17,119 bases of DNA from Archangium sp. (GTDB lineage: Bacteria > Myxococcota > Myxococcia > Myxococcales > Myxococcaceae). Made by a program: the position numbers and the translations under genes. Numbering within the stretch: the stretch's first letter is position 1; every line of letters begins with the position of its first letter. Positions 1 to 7,405 of the stretch are shown here, in pieces. The DNA lies in contig JAEUJR010000435.1 of the NCBI GenBank assembly GCA_016793585.1, positions 1 through 17,119 of the forward strand, in the 5' to 3' direction. A model generated the notes under the pieces. It saw only the letters and a list, made by a program, of their open reading frames with translations, made no database searches and was not told where the DNA came from.

Positions 1-1
1 C

Positions 2-562
2 TTCGTCGACGAAGGCCACGACCTGGTCTTGAGCGACCTGCGCGCCCCGTACGTGCGGCGCCTCGAGCAGTCGTTTCCCGGGCACGACGTCGTCAGCATC
101 GACCTCGTGCACGCGCGCTTCGCCGACGTCTACGCGCACCACCTGGGCACCTTCGACACCGTGTTCGCGCTCAACGTCGTCGAGCACATCGCCGACGACG
201 TGCGCGCGCTCGAGAACTGTCGTCGCCTCGTGAAGCCGGGCGGCAACGTCGTCATTCTCGTGCCGGCCTACAAGTGGCTGCACAACGAGCTCGACGTGCA
301 GTTGGGCCACTACCGCCGCTACACACGCAAGACGCTCGTCGAGGCGTTCTCCCGCGCGGGCCTCGAGGTCACCAACACGCAGTACTTCAACGCCGTCGCC
401 ACGCTGGGCTGGGCGGTGACGGGCGGCTTGTTCTCGCGCCCCGAGATTCCGAAGGCCGAAGCCACGCTGTTCGACCGCCTCGTGCCGCTGTGGAAGCTGG
501 CCGATCGGCTGCTCGCGAGGCGCGCCGGCCTGTCGGTCATCGCCGTCGGCCGGGTTCCCTGA
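2..562 (+). CDS. Class I SAM-dependent methyltransferase, 5'-truncated
   Basis: The open frame runs in from the left edge and ends at TGA 560-562, giving about 186 residues of the C-terminal part. A TTG at 29 is only an internal codon; the glycine-rich SAM-binding motif I would lie upstream, outside the window. What is visible fits a Rossmann-fold methyltransferase: the motif FDTVFALNVVEHI (a strand followed by the VVEH motif), then RLVKPGGNVVILVPAY (the post-motif loop and next strand), then GHYRRYTRKTLVEAF and GLEV. The HYRRY signature is common in methyltransferases found near glycosyltransferase or cell-envelope genes. No signal peptide or membrane segment is visible in this part. Substrate unknown. 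A family-3 glycoside hydrolase follows on the same strand after a 78-bp gap, but co-function is not shown. Confidence 0.85.
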   Translation, partial: FVDEGHDLVLSDLRAPYVRRLEQSFPGHDVVSIDLVHARFADVYAHHLGTFDTVFALNVVEHIADDVRALENCRRLVKPGGNVVILVPAYKWLHNELDVQLGHYRRYTRKTLVEAFSRAGLEVTNTQYFNAVATLGWAVTGGLFSRPEIPKAEATLFDRLVPLWKLADRLLARRAGLSVIAVGRVP

Positions 563-629
563 CCTGCCCGCGAAGGCGAGGAAGGGAAGCGGCGCGAGCC
601 CTGTTTCGGTGGTGAAGTCGGTGCTTCAC

Positions 630-633
630 GGAG
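630..633 (+). promoter_or_regulatory. Shine-Dalgarno GGAG that supports a CTG start at 641
   Basis: GGAG lies 7 nt before CTG 641-643. No comparable purine-rich site precedes the first conventional start codon in this frame, GTG 692. The frame is open from 563 but contains no ATG, GTG or TTG before 692, so this site favours initiation at the CTG. Confidence 0.5.
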
Positions 634-640
634 TCACTGC

Positions 641-1801
641 CTGCGCTTCTTCCGTCTGCTGCTGATCAGCCTCACCGTCTCTTCCTTCGCCGTGGCCGAC
701 GATGGCGGCGCTCGTGAAGGCGTCGTGCCTGCTCCCGTGCTCGTCGACGCGGGTGTCGCGCTGCCGACGCAGAAGCTCCACGCGTTTCCGCTCGAGCGAA
801 AGGTCGACGAGGCGCGCGTCGAGCGGGTGCTGGCCAGCCTCGACACCCGCGCGAGAGCGGCCCAGTTGCTGCTCGCGTACCCGCAGGTCGACAAGACGGG
901 CCCGGTGCAGGTCGGTGGCGTGCTCTTTCTCGGAACGATGCTGCGCAACACCACGAAGGCGAAGGAGCGCATCGACGCTGCCCGCGCCCGCGCCGCGGTG
1001 CCGCCGTTCTTCTCGGTCGACATGGAGGGCGGGCGCTCGAACCGGCTCTCGAGCGTGAAGGCGCTCAAGGAGCTGCCGTCGGCGCGCGAGATGGCGGCGC
1101 TGAGCGACGACGAGGTGCGCGAGTGGGGCGTGAAGGTGGGCCGCACCATGAAGTGGCTCGGGCTGAACCTGAACCTCGCGCCCGTGCTCGACGTCGCCCC
1201 GTCAGGCCACATGGAGCGCAACCAGCGCTCGTACTCGGGCGACCCGGCCGTCGTCGCCGCGAAGGCGCAGGCGTACTCGAAGGGGCTGCTGTCGACGGGC
1301 GTGGTGCCGGTGGGCAAACACTTCCCCGGGTATGGAGACATCGACCGCGACTCCGACCACCAGCTCGTCACCTGCGACTGGCCGAAGGCGCGCGTGCTGG
1401 CCGAGGCGAAGGTGTTCTCCGACGCCGCGCCTTCACTGGGCGGCGTCATGCTCGCGAACGTCGCCTATGCGGCCTTCGACGGGAAGCCGGCCATTCTGTC
1501 GCCGCCGCTCGTCGCGCTGGTGCACGAACACGACTGGCTCGCCGTGACCGACGACATCGCGATTCAGGTGCTCGCCGAGGCCATCGACGGCTCGGCCGAA
1601 GACGTGCTCGAGCAGGCCTTCCTCGCGGGCAACGACCTCATCCTCACCACGGCGCCGCCAGATTGGGACAAGGGCATCGACCCCGTCGGCGTGCTCGTGC
1701 GCCTGGCCGAGCGCGACCCGAAGGCGATGAGGCGGCTCGAAGAGTCGACCCGCCGTGTGCTCCGCCTGAAAGACCGCATGGGCCTGCTCGACGCCCTCTG
1801 A
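641..1801 (+). CDS. Exported glycoside hydrolase family 3 protein (NagZ-like), probable CTG start
   Basis: The product resembles family-3 beta-N-acetylhexosaminidases that cleave GlcNAc from peptidoglycan fragments. Visible family motifs are VDMEGGRSNRL (NagZ D-x-EGG region), LNLNLAPVLDVAP, the KHFPG loop near residue 226, and VTDDI with the expected nucleophile Asp near residue 304 (numbering from CTG 641). A start at GTG 692 would give 369 residues but discard a clear signal peptide: from CTG 641 the protein begins (M)RFFRLLLISLTVSSFAVA followed by DDGG, with an A-V-A cleavage site. GGAG sits 7 nt before the CTG. Export to the periplasm is therefore likely, unlike cytoplasmic NagZ. Oddity: the loop reads KHFPGYGDIDRDSDH, where the family normally has PGHG and D-S-H, so the acid/base dyad is altered. 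Activity and substrate are uncertain. Confidence 0.85.
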   Translation: MRFFRLLLISLTVSSFAVADDGGAREGVVPAPVLVDAGVALPTQKLHAFPLERKVDEARVERVLASLDTRARAAQLLLAYPQVDKTGPVQVGGVLFLGTMLRNTTKAKERIDAARARAAVPPFFSVDMEGGRSNRLSSVKALKELPSAREMAALSDDEVREWGVKVGRTMKWLGLNLNLAPVLDVAPSGHMERNQRSYSGDPAVVAAKAQAYSKGLLSTGVVPVGKHFPGYGDIDRDSDHQLVTCDWPKARVLAEAKVFSDAAPSLGGVMLANVAYAAFDGKPAILSPPLVALVHEHDWLAVTDDIAIQVLAEAIDGSAEDVLEQAFLAGNDLILTTAPPDWDKGIDPVGVLVRLAERDPKAMRRLEESTRRVLRLKDRMGLLDAL

Positions 1802-1861
1802 AGGCGGCCCCGTGAATGAGTGTGCTGGCTGACGCCGGCTTGCGGCATACTCCCGCGACCG

Positions 1862-3619
1862 ATGTGGCAGCTCGTCATCAACGGCCCTGGTTACTTCGAC
1901 ACGAAGTACGACCTCCCCGAGGGCACCACCCACGTCGGCCGCGCCGACGAGAACGACATCGTCCTCTCGGGCGACCTCGTCTCGCGAAAACACAGCCGCT
2001 TTCACGTCACCGGCAACGCGCTCGTCTTCGAAGACCTCGGCAGCCGCAACGGCTCGCGCCTCAACGGTGAGAAGGTCGTCGGCACCGCGCCGATGAAGCC
2101 TGGAGACGTGGTGGCCGTGGGCGAGAACTCGCTCGTGGTGCGCCAGCCCAGCACCGCCGAGACGGCCGCGACCGAGATGGTCGACGCCGGTGGTGGTGGG
2201 GCCGTGCGCCGCTTCGGCCGTGGCGTCGACGTGTCGCACGCGGTGTTGATGGCGCGCGACATTCAAGACTCCATCGTGCGGCGCGTGCTCGACAACTCGA
2301 TGCCCTTCGAGGCCGACGCCGAGCCACCGCCAGTGCCCGCGAAGGTGAAGCGCAAGTCGGCGGGCGACACCGACGAGAACGAGCCCAGAACGTCGGAGGT
2401 GCAGGTGCCCAGCGACGGGCCCTCGTACCCCGTCGCGTTCCACTCGCTCGTCATGCTCTTCCGCATCGCCGAGCGTCTCGCCACCGCGCCGTCGCTGCAG
2501 GCGTTTCTCGACGACACCACCGACACCGTCATGAAGCGCGTCGGCGCCTCCACCGGGGTCGTGCTGGTGCGCCACGCGACGGGCGTGATGGTGCCGGCCG
2601 CCGTCCGCCACGCGAAGAAGCTGCAGAAGGGCGAGGTGCCCGTCTCTGACGCCATCGTCGACGCCGCCCTCACGCAGGGGCAGGCCATCGCCGTGGCCGA
2701 CGTGCGCGACGACAGCCGCTTCTCGGAGCGTGAGTCGGTGGTGCTCTACGGCATCGACCAGGTGCTCTGCGTGCCCATCGGCCAGAAGGCGCCCTACGAC
2801 GGCGTGCTGTACTTGAACCGCACGCAGGTGAACGACGAGCCCATCGAGGCCCTGCTCGACGTGTGCACCGCGCTCGCGCAGCTGCTCCAGACGGCCGTGC
2901 ACAAGTTCTCGACCCGCTCGTCCACCGGCGGCGACCGCCTGCGCAGCGCGCTCGAGCGCTTCCACGGGCCCGACATCGTCGAGCGTCGCGTCTCGGAGCT
3001 GGCGACCGACAAGAAGGCGCGGCTCTCGCAGCTCGAAGAGAAGCAGGTGACGGTGTTGTTCGCCGACATCGCCGGCTTCACGGACCTCGCCTTCAAGCTG
3101 AAGCCCGAAGAGGTGGCCGAGCTCTTGAGCGAGCTCTACCGCGTGGCCACGCCGCTCGTGTTCAGCTTCGAGGGCACCGTCGACAAGTTCGTCGGCGACT
3201 CGGTGATGGCCTTGTTCGGCGCGCCGTACGGCAAAGGCGACGACGCGATTCGCGCGGTGCGCGCGGCCATGGCGATGAAGGCCGAGTGGGAGCGCGCGAT
3301 GCAGAAGCGCCCCGCGAAGGAGCGCCTGCAGCTCAAGGTGGGCCTCACCACCGGCAAGGTGCTCGCGGGCACGGTCGGCAGTGAAGCGCGCCTCGACTAC
3401 ACCGCCATCGGCGAGCCGGTGAACATCGCGTCGTGGCTGTGCCAGTCGGCCGAGCCGGGGCAGGTGCTCATCACCGGCAAGACGCTCGCGGCGGTCGGCG
3501 CGCGCTTCGACGTGACGCCGTTGGGCGAGCGGCCGCTGCTCGGCAGTCGCGTGCGCACCGCCGTCTTCGAGGTGCTCGACGAAGACGACGACTCGGGCAC
3601 GTTGTCGGGTGTGCGGTAG
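1862..3619 (+). CDS. FHA-GAF-class III adenylate/guanylate cyclase
   Basis: A soluble signalling protein of 585 residues from ATG 1862; a GTG at 1820 is in frame, but the FHA fold starts at MWQLVINGP. FHA domain, about 1-95: GR at 26-27, SRKH at 41-44, SRNG at 61-64 and NG at 68-69, the usual phosphothreonine-binding loop residues. GAF domain, about 190-345. Class III cyclase domain, about 394-580: metal Asp402 (FADIAGFTD) and Asp446 (KFVGDS), with Lys442 and Asp512 at the positions that specify ATP, so cAMP is the predicted product. Asn521 of the transition-state pair is present, but the Arg expected four residues later is Trp525. No membrane segment. CATACT at 1846-1851, 10 bp before the ATG, resembles a -10 box and no Shine-Dalgarno is evident, so the mRNA may be nearly leaderless. 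Stop is 12 bp from the convergent TPR gene. Confidence 0.93.
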   Translation: MWQLVINGPGYFDTKYDLPEGTTHVGRADENDIVLSGDLVSRKHSRFHVTGNALVFEDLGSRNGSRLNGEKVVGTAPMKPGDVVAVGENSLVVRQPSTAETAATEMVDAGGGGAVRRFGRGVDVSHAVLMARDIQDSIVRRVLDNSMPFEADAEPPPVPAKVKRKSAGDTDENEPRTSEVQVPSDGPSYPVAFHSLVMLFRIAERLATAPSLQAFLDDTTDTVMKRVGASTGVVLVRHATGVMVPAAVRHAKKLQKGEVPVSDAIVDAALTQGQAIAVADVRDDSRFSERESVVLYGIDQVLCVPIGQKAPYDGVLYLNRTQVNDEPIEALLDVCTALAQLLQTAVHKFSTRSSTGGDRLRSALERFHGPDIVERRVSELATDKKARLSQLEEKQVTVLFADIAGFTDLAFKLKPEEVAELLSELYRVATPLVFSFEGTVDKFVGDSVMALFGAPYGKGDDAIRAVRAAMAMKAEWERAMQKRPAKERLQLKVGLTTGKVLAGTVGSEARLDYTAIGEPVNIASWLCQSAEPGQVLITGKTLAAVGARFDVTPLGERPLLGSRVRTAVFEVLDEDDDSGTLSGVR

Positions 3620-3631
3620 CGACTGGGTTCT

Positions 3632-4510
3632 TCAGCGCCCGGGCCGCGGTTGTGGCAACACCCACCACCCGTCGGGCACCAGCGCCTCGAGCGCCGACGG
3701 CAGGGCGTCGAGCGAGGCCACCTGCTGCTGCACGAGCGACGAGAACGCCTCGAGGTCGAGCCCCCGCGCCGCGGCGCACGCCTCGAAGACGGGCTTCGTC
3801 GCGGCGGTGAGGGCCTGAAAGTCCTTCTGGCCCTGTCGCGCGAGCGTTCCCCCGAGGGCCAGCACGCACAGCGGCACCGCGAGGTCGGCGTCGAAGCCGA
3901 GCTGTTCGACCAGCATCGCCCAGTGCGGCTGCGTCGACGCGCTGAAGGCCGTGAGGTCTGACGTCAGCAACCACACCGCCTGCGCGAGAAGAGGAGCGCC
4001 GGCGGGCCCGGCCGACTCTCCGATGGCGCCGACGAAGCCGGCGAGCATCGACGACGACGCGCTAGGCGCCACCTGTGAGAGCAACGCCCGCGCAGCGGTG
4101 AGGGCGTTGGGTGACTGCTGCGCGACCTCTGCGCCGATGGCGTGCGCGAGGCAGAAGACCTGCAACATGGGCTGCTTCCCCGTGAAGCCCTGGGCCGCCA
4201 GCATCCACACGCCGCGCGCGCGACGGTCGCGGAGCGTGTCGAGCACGCCCGCGCAGTTCATCAACGCGATCGCCGCGTCGGCGGGCGGCACGGGCAGCAC
4301 CAGCGCCTCTTCGGTCAGCTCGAGCGCGCGCTTCAGGTCGCCCGCTTGCCGCGAGAGGAAGGCGAGGTTTCCGAGCACCGACATCGCCTGGGCGAGGTCG
4401 CCTTCCCCGCGGTACTCGACGACGGCGCGGCTCAAGAGCTCGCTCGCTTCCCGGGTGCGGCCTTCGGTCAACGCCTGCATGCCTGCGGTCTCGGTCTCGA
4501 TGGCGCTCAC
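3632..4510 (-). CDS. TPR-like helical repeat protein, function unknown
   Basis: The frame is open up to 4648, but the first 45 or so residues of the longest version are Arg/Pro-rich and not protein-like. GTG 4510 (292 residues) and ATG 4480 are the plausible starts; neither has a good Shine-Dalgarno. The N-terminal half looks like tetratricopeptide repeats: short paired helices such as MQALTEGRTREASELLSRA, then LAQAMSVLGNLAFLSRQAGD and LKRALELTEEALVL, with the small and large residues in the TPR rhythm. The rest is Ala/Leu-rich and helical. No signal peptide, no membrane span and no catalytic motif are visible. TPR proteins usually act as scaffolds. The stop faces the cyclase stop with only 12 bp between, so no terminator hairpin fits there. 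Not recognised beyond fold class. Confidence 0.7.
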   Translation of the reverse strand: MSAIETETAGMQALTEGRTREASELLSRAVVEYRGEGDLAQAMSVLGNLAFLSRQAGDLKRALELTEEALVLPVPPADAAIALMNCAGVLDTLRDRRARGVWMLAAQGFTGKQPMLQVFCLAHAIGAEVAQQSPNALTAARALLSQVAPSASSSMLAGFVGAIGESAGPAGAPLLAQAVWLLTSDLTAFSASTQPHWAMLVEQLGFDADLAVPLCVLALGGTLARQGQKDFQALTAATKPVFEACAAARGLDLEAFSSLVQQQVASLDALPSALEALVPDGWWVLPQPRPGR

Positions 4511-4681
4511 GAAAGCGAGCGCTTTACCCGCGCGACGAAGCCGGAGCAGCCCCGAAGTGCAGAGGGGGCGCGTGCTGATCAGCCCTGACCGACGGTCGCC
4601 TCGCTCTGCCCGTCGTCTCGGCCCGGGCGCAACGGGTGGCCGCATCACGCGTGAAGCCCCGAAGTGTGAGACCCTTCCTCC

Positions 4682-5401
4682 ATGTCCGGCCCTCGATGGT
4701 GGTGGAGCCCTCTCTGCTTCGCGCTCGCCTGCGGCGCTTCCGCGACACCGCCCGACACCCGCGCTCCCGGAGCGCCCACCAACCAGCGCGCCACCGTCGA
4801 GTCCGACGGCAGCATCTCCCTCTCGTGGACCAGCTCGCCCGACGGTGACTTCGCGCGCACGCTGCTCGCGCGCTTTCCTCCTGGTGGCCGCGCGCGAAGA
4901 CCTGACGGCACGCCCGCGGTCGGCGACCCCATCGGTATGGATGGCACCGTGCTCTTCCTCGGCACCGCGTCGGCCTTCGTCGACCGCGCCGCGCCCGTCA
5001 CCTGCGGCGTCGTCAGCTACCGCCTCTGGTCACAAGACACGCAGGGCCGCTGGAGCGACGACATCGCCCTCGTCGAGCTCGCCGCCGGCGCCACCACTCC
5101 GGCGCCCAGTCAACCCGTCACCGACCTCACCGCCAGCGCCCAGAGCGGCGCCCTCTTCGTCCGATGGGTGAACCCACCCGCCTCGAGCGGCTTCTCCGAG
5201 ACCCGCCTCGTGCGAAAGGTCGGCGCCGCTCCGGCCAGCCTCACCGACGGCTCGCTCGTGCTGACGACGTCGTTCACCCAGTACGCCGAGTCACTGCGCA
5301 GTCAGGTGTCGGGCACCCGCGTCTTCTTCGGCGCCTTCACCTGCAACGCCTGCGACCGCTGCCAGCCCGTTCCCGCGACGGTCTCCTTCACCGTGCCATA
5401 A
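4682..5401 (+). CDS. Lipoprotein with two fibronectin type III-like domains
   Basis: A 239-residue predicted lipoprotein. The N-terminus has a short Trp/Leu-rich hydrophobic stretch and a lipobox-like A-L-A-C at residues 14-17; the -3 residue is Ala instead of the usual Leu, so lipidation is likely but not certain. Two similar modules follow. The first, about 29-130, starts PGAPTNQRATV with SISLSWTSSPDGD. The second, about 142-239, starts QPVTDLTASAQ with ALFVRWVNPP. The pattern proline, then alternating strand, then a Trp in strand B-C is typical of FnIII-like folds. A CxxCxxC cluster (Cys221, 224, 227) near the C-terminus is unusual for such folds. It is divergent from the TPR gene; about 170 bp separate the two starts. 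Specific role unknown; binding or adhesion at the envelope is a guess. Confidence 0.75.
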   Translation: MSGPRWWWSPLCFALACGASATPPDTRAPGAPTNQRATVESDGSISLSWTSSPDGDFARTLLARFPPGGRARRPDGTPAVGDPIGMDGTVLFLGTASAFVDRAAPVTCGVVSYRLWSQDTQGRWSDDIALVELAAGATTPAPSQPVTDLTASAQSGALFVRWVNPPASSGFSETRLVRKVGAAPASLTDGSLVLTTSFTQYAESLRSQVSGTRVFFGAFTCNACDRCQPVPATVSFTVP

Positions 5402-5519
5402 GGCAGACGGCCTCGATTCATGCCCGGGTAGCAAAAGACCCACAACGACCTGCCCACGAGCCGAGGCATGGGAGATGGTGCCGCACTTCCGCGAGTTTTT
5501 CCGCGGCGGTACACCTCCC

Positions 5520-6398
5520 ATGGACTCGCTCCTCGACCTTCACGCCTTCACCTGCATCGCTGAGGCGCAGAGTCTGTCAGGCGCTGCCGTCGTCATGGGC
5601 GTCACGCCGTCGGCGGTGAGCAAGCGGCTCACCCGGCTCGAGAAGCGGCTCGGCGTGCAGCTCGTTCACCGCACGACGCGGCAGTTCCGCCTCACCGAAG
5701 ACGGGCGCGTCTTCTTCGAGCGCTGCAAAGACATTCTCTCGAAGCTGCGCGAAGCCGAGCGCGAAGTGGTGCGCGGCCGAGACCAGGTGCACGGCACGGT
5801 GCGCGTCGCCTCGACGCCCGAGCTCATCTGCCGCGTGTTGGTGCCGGCGTTGCCGAAGCTGCTGCAGGCGTGGCCTCAGCTCGAGGTCGAGCTGCGCGCC
5901 TCCGAGCTCGCCATCAACCCGCTCACCGAGCGCATCGACGTCTCGCTCTTCTACGGGCAGCCGAGCGAGGCCTCGCTGCGTCAGCGGCTGGTGACGACGA
6001 GCGCCTTCTCGATGTTCGCGTCGCCCTCGTACCTCGCCGAGCACGGCACCCCGAAGTCGCCGCGCGAGCTGGCCAGCCACGTGGCGTTGATGATGACCGA
6101 GCCCGAGCCGCCCTTCGACTGGGCGTTTCCCGACGCGCCCGAAGGCGTGACGCCGCGCAAGCGTCTGTTCGCCAACTCGTCGGTCGCGCTGATGGAGATG
6201 GCGGAGCAGGGCCTGGGCATCGCACGCCTGCCGTTGTTGTTCGCGCAGCCGTCGGTGAAGCGGGGCCGCCTCGTCTCGCTGCTGGGGAAAGACGTCGAAG
6301 GAGAGCTCTCGCTCTACGCCCGGTACCCGCCCGCCGACGCCACCTCACCGCGCGTACGCGCCATCATCGATTGGATGAGCGACGCCTTCGCGAGCTGA
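5520..6398 (+). CDS. LysR-type transcriptional regulator (first of an adjacent pair)
   Basis: A 292-residue LysR-family regulator. Residues 1-60 form the winged helix-turn-helix: SLSGAAVVMGVTPSAVSKRL is the recognition region and LGVQLVHRTTR the wing, followed by the linker helix. Residues about 88-292 are a substrate-binding-type effector domain (VRVASTPELICRVL, then IDVSLFYGQ, then FASPSYLAEHG). ATG 5520 aligns with the start of the neighbouring paralogue but has no Shine-Dalgarno. ATG 5475, with GAGG 8 nt upstream at 5463-5466, would add 15 residues (MVPHFREFFRGGTPP) and is a serious alternative. No divergently transcribed target gene sits beside it; the gene upstream is on the same strand. 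Effector and targets are unknown. Confidence 0.92.
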   Translation: MDSLLDLHAFTCIAEAQSLSGAAVVMGVTPSAVSKRLTRLEKRLGVQLVHRTTRQFRLTEDGRVFFERCKDILSKLREAEREVVRGRDQVHGTVRVASTPELICRVLVPALPKLLQAWPQLEVELRASELAINPLTERIDVSLFYGQPSEASLRQRLVTTSAFSMFASPSYLAEHGTPKSPRELASHVALMMTEPEPPFDWAFPDAPEGVTPRKRLFANSSVALMEMAEQGLGIARLPLLFAQPSVKRGRLVSLLGKDVEGELSLYARYPPADATSPRVRAIIDWMSDAFAS

Positions 6399-6523
6399 GC
6401 GCCGCCGAACGCCAGCGGCGTATCGCTCTGCGTCAGGGCGCGCTGATGCTCCCGTGCTCGTCCTTTGACACACTCACGGTCTCGGGGACCGCCGCGAGGC
6501 GCGCTTGAGCCGGAGCGAAGCAC

Positions 6524-7405
6524 ATGAAGTCTCTCGTCGAGCTGGCCGTGTTCGTGCGGGTCGCCGAATCGAAGAACCTGTCGGGCGCCGCGCGGAGCCT
6601 CTCCATCACGCCTTCGGCCGTCAGCAAGCGGCTCTCGAAGCTCGAGGAGCGGCTGGGCGTCACCCTCATTCACCGCACCACCCGCAACGTCTCGCTCAGT
6701 GAAGACGGGCGCGCCTTCTACGAGCGGTGCAAGCGCATACTCGCCGACGTCACCGAAGCCGAGGGCGTGGTGGCCCACGGGCGCGACGAGGTGCGAGGGC
6801 GCGTGCGCGTCTCGGTGCCGTGCACGGTGGCCCGGGAGGTGCTCGCTTCGCAGGTGGCGACGCTGCTCGACCAGCACCCAGGGCTGTCGCTCGACCTCGT
6901 GTTGTCCGAAGGCGAGCTCGACCCCATGCGCGACGGCGTCGACGTGGCGCTCTCGTGGGGCCGGCCGACCGACTCCGCCCTCATTCAGCGAAAGCTGGCG
7001 AGCTCGAAGGTGCGCGTCTTCGCGTCGCCCGCGTACCTCGCGCGGCGCGGCGTGCCGAAGGCTCCTTCGGCGCTCTCGGCGCATGACTGCCTCACTTCGG
7101 GCCACGAGCGGCTGTGGGCGTTTCGTGAAGGCAACCGCGTGGTGACGGTGCCCGTGGTGAGTCGATTGCAGTGCGACACCAGCGACGCCGTGAAGGCGCT
7201 GACGATGGCGGGCCTGGGCCTCGCGCGCACGCCCGAGCTGGTGATGGGCGCGTTTCGGCCGAACGAGCTGGTGACGGTGCTCGACGACTTCGTAGCCGAG
7301 GAGCGGCCTCTCTTCGCGCGCTGCGCCCCGGCCCAGCCGCTCTCGGCGCGCGTGCGCGTGGTGTTGGACTGGCTCGTCGGCAGCTTCAGCTCTTCACGCG
7401 GCTGA
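6524..7405 (+). CDS. LysR-type transcriptional regulator (second of an adjacent pair)
   Basis: A 293-residue LysR-family regulator, paralogous to its upstream neighbour along its whole length. The helix-turn-helix region contains NLSGAARSLSITPSAVSKRL and the wing LGVTLIHRTTR; the effector domain contains VRVSVPCTVAREVLASQVA, DVALSWGRP and FASPAYLARRG. The start is well set: GGAG at 6512-6515 lies 8 nt before the ATG. TTGACA at 6465-6470 is a perfect -35 hexamer, but no convincing -10 follows at 16-18 bp, so it is left as a possibility. The 3' end overlaps the convergent histidine-kinase gene by 20 bp. Target genes and effector cannot be inferred. Confidence 0.93.
   Translation: MKSLVELAVFVRVAESKNLSGAARSLSITPSAVSKRLSKLEERLGVTLIHRTTRNVSLSEDGRAFYERCKRILADVTEAEGVVAHGRDEVRGRVRVSVPCTVAREVLASQVATLLDQHPGLSLDLVLSEGELDPMRDGVDVALSWGRPTDSALIQRKLASSKVRVFASPAYLARRGVPKAPSALSAHDCLTSGHERLWAFREGNRVVTVPVVSRLQCDTSDAVKALTMAGLGLARTPELVMGAFRPNELVTVLDDFVAEERPLFARCAPAQPLSARVRVVLDWLVGSFSSSRG

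Noticed and set aside
1433..2965. A 510-codon minus-strand frame
   Set aside because: It is antisense to the hydrolase and cyclase genes, low in complexity (His/Arg/Val/Gly) and has no recognisable motif.
5484..5515. Hairpin CCGCG/CGGCG-like with T5 before the first LysR gene
   Set aside because: The T-run is in the loop, not after the stem, so it does not act as a terminator; the stem is only about 5 bp.
6400..6420. Possible terminator after the first LysR gene
   Set aside because: CGCCGC/GCGGCG can form a 6-bp stem, but the loop is 9 nt and no T-run follows; such stems are common at this GC.
727..6463. Repeat of GCTCCCGTGCTCGTC near 727 and 6449
   Set aside because: Fifteen shared bases in common codons of a GC-rich genome, with no similarity in the flanks; treated as chance.
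6465..6470. TTGACA as a promoter for the second LysR gene
   Set aside because: The hexamer is perfect, but no -10-like sequence lies 16-18 bp downstream, so a promoter is not claimed.
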